A stretch of DNA of 6,728 nt. It comes from Muribaculaceae bacterium (GTDB lineage Bacteria > Bacteroidota > Bacteroidia > Bacteroidales > Muribaculaceae). The stretch lies in the NCBI GenBank assembly GCA_029062725.1, contig JAIDPP010000366.1, forward strand, positions 1-6,728, given 5' to 3'. The notes under the pieces are model-generated. The model was not told where the DNA came from, searched no databases, and worked only from the letters and a program-made list of their open reading frames with translations. A program made the translations under genes and the position numbers. Shown one piece after another: positions 5,368-6,728 of the stretch (positions within the stretch are counted from its first letter, which is position 1; each line of letters starts with the position of its first letter).

Positions 5368-6728
5368 ATGAATCTTAATAAAATACTGGCATTAGGCTTG
5401 CTCGCCGGTTGTTCGGCGGCGGCTATGGCGGTTCCGGCACGTCCGGGTCTCCGCACCTATCAGCAGCCCGACGGAAGCGAAATCACGTTGACGCTCGTTG
5501 GCGATGAACATTTCCACACCTTTCTGACCACTGACGGCCTCACAGTAGAACGCGGTGAAGACGGCACTTTCTATTATCTGACAACCGAAGGCCTGACCGA
5601 TATAGCAGTCCACAACCCCACTATGAGACAATTTGCGGAGAAGGCGTTCGTGAAAAGCATATCGGCGAAGGCTGATCTTGAAGCTCTCCTTGAGGTTAAT
5701 GAGGAGAGTATAGCTGCAATGAGAGCCTCCACCGTGCCCACCCGTGCCGGAAAGACTCAGGTTCCCAACACCGGGTCACCGAGGGTTCCTATCCTATTGG
5801 TAGAATATAAGGATGTCAAATTCAAGGATGCCGATCCTCTGGCTACTTTCAAAGAATTCTTTTTAACCGGCGAGGCCAGTGCGCGCCGTTATTTCGAGGA
5901 TCAGTCAAACGGTAAATTCACCCCGCAGTTTGATGTGTATGGCCCGGTCACTTTATCAAGCAACCGTAGAGTATATGGTGCTAATCAGGGTGGAACTCCC
6001 GGAAAGGATGTCGGTGTCGGTAAGATGGTGGCTGAAGCCGTTAAGGCACTTGACAGTGAGATAGAATATTCCCTTTATGATAACGATAAAGACGGGGAGT
6101 GTGACGTAATGATTATTCTCTATGCCGGGGATGGCGAGAACTCCTCACCAAGTCGAGACGCTGCAAATGCCATCTGGCCCTGCCAGTGGTCACTTTCCGG
6201 TTCGGACTATGGTCTTCCCCTGAATTGCGACCGTACGGTAATAAATAAATTCGCGGTATTCAACGAGTTGAGCGGTTTTGATCTTAAGAAAATCGACGGT
6301 ATCGGAACGTTCTGCCATGAATTCTCGCATTGTCTCGGCCTTCCTGATTTCTATGATACCAATTACCGATATTTCGGTATGGGGATGTGGTCACTCATGG
6401 ACACAGGTTCCTATAACAACAAGTGTTATACTCCGTGTGGTTATAGCGCGTATGAGAAAGCGTTCATGGGTTGGATAGACATTGAGGAGGGTGTTCGCGG
6501 CACGCATTACACTCTTCCTGTATTCAACAGTAAGGATGCTTCAAAGGATATAGCAGTGCGACTGACCAATGACCGAGATCCAGATGAATATTTCATCTTG
6601 GAGAACCGCCGTCTGCAGGGCTGGGATTCCTATATGCCGGCGGAAGGACTCTTCATTTATCATGTGACATACGATGCGGATGTCTGGAGCAAAAATGAAG
6701 TAAACAAAAAAGCCGTACAACGTATGAC
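5368..6728 (+). CDS. Secreted M6-family zinc metalloprotease, 3'-truncated by the window
   Basis: The first 453 residues of an exported protease related to the immune inhibitor A/M6 group. Residues 1-21 are a signal peptide with an AMA site before Val22. Residues about 22-130 look like a propeptide-type N-terminal region (TTDGLTVERGEDGTFYYL). The catalytic domain starts near VPILLVEYKD (140-149). An Asp-rich, calcium-loop-like motif DNDKDGECD (238-246) precedes the active site HEFSHCLGLPD (317-327). His317 and His321, with Asp327 as third ligand, should bind zinc, and Glu318 is the catalytic base; HEXXHxxGxxD is the M6 pattern. A Met-turn candidate is SLMD, with Met344. The start is supported by an in-frame TGA at 5344-5346 with no other ATG between. 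It has its own promoter and leader. The frame is open to the window edge. C-terminal domains, including any type IX secretion signal, lie outside the window and cannot be judged. Confidence 0.93.
   Translation, partial: MNLNKILALGLLAGCSAAAMAVPARPGLRTYQQPDGSEITLTLVGDEHFHTFLTTDGLTVERGEDGTFYYLTTEGLTDIAVHNPTMRQFAEKAFVKSISAKADLEALLEVNEESIAAMRASTVPTRAGKTQVPNTGSPRVPILLVEYKDVKFKDADPLATFKEFFLTGEASARRYFEDQSNGKFTPQFDVYGPVTLSSNRRVYGANQGGTPGKDVGVGKMVAEAVKALDSEIEYSLYDNDKDGECDVMIILYAGDGENSSPSRDAANAIWPCQWSLSGSDYGLPLNCDRTVINKFAVFNELSGFDLKKIDGIGTFCHEFSHCLGLPDFYDTNYRYFGMGMWSLMDTGSYNNKCYTPCGYSAYEKAFMGWIDIEEGVRGTHYTLPVFNSKDASKDIAVRLTNDRDPDEYFILENRRLQGWDSYMPAEGLFIYHVTYDADVWSKNEVNKKAVQRM

Overview
The window looks like chromosomal DNA from a member of the Bacteroidales, plausibly a gut lineage such as Muribaculaceae. 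Three things point there. A promoter at 5241-5271 matches the Bacteroidetes consensus (TTTG, 19 bp, TAnnTTTG). Start codons are preceded by A/T-rich sequence without clear Shine-Dalgarno motifs. The protein families and their style (DHHW protein, M6 protease with an Ala-Val-Pro-Ala start to the mature protein) fit that group. The family-level assignment is inference. All five genes are on the + strand, and two are cut by the window edges.

Positions 1-4015 hold a tightly packed three-gene unit. First comes the 3' part of an MBOAT (AlgI/DltB-like) membrane O-acyltransferase. Three bases later is a DHHW/AlgX-AlgJ-like protein with a candidate Asp-His-Ser triad and an unusual charged C-terminal tail. 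Overlapping that by four bases is a protein I do not recognise, with two compact segments, acidic linkers and a single C-terminal membrane anchor. MBOAT plus DHHW/SGNH pairs are known to move acyl (usually acetyl) groups across the membrane onto extracytoplasmic glycans. The third protein is the unknown part of this module. Nothing in the window identifies the acceptor.

Positions 4072-5154 encode an AI-2E/PerM-family (PF01594) membrane protein, 56 bases downstream and possibly on the same transcript.

Positions 5155-5367 are a real intergenic region. They contain a good Bacteroidetes promoter, a perfect 7-bp inverted repeat filling its spacer, and a 13-bp-stem hairpin that would sit near the 5' end of the transcript. 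From 5368 to the window end is the N-terminal 453 residues of a secreted M6-family zinc metalloprotease with an intact HEXXHxxGxxD site. Nothing in the sequence ties the protease functionally to the upstream acyltransferase unit. No RNA genes, insertion sequences, CRISPR arrays or convincing intrinsic terminators were seen.
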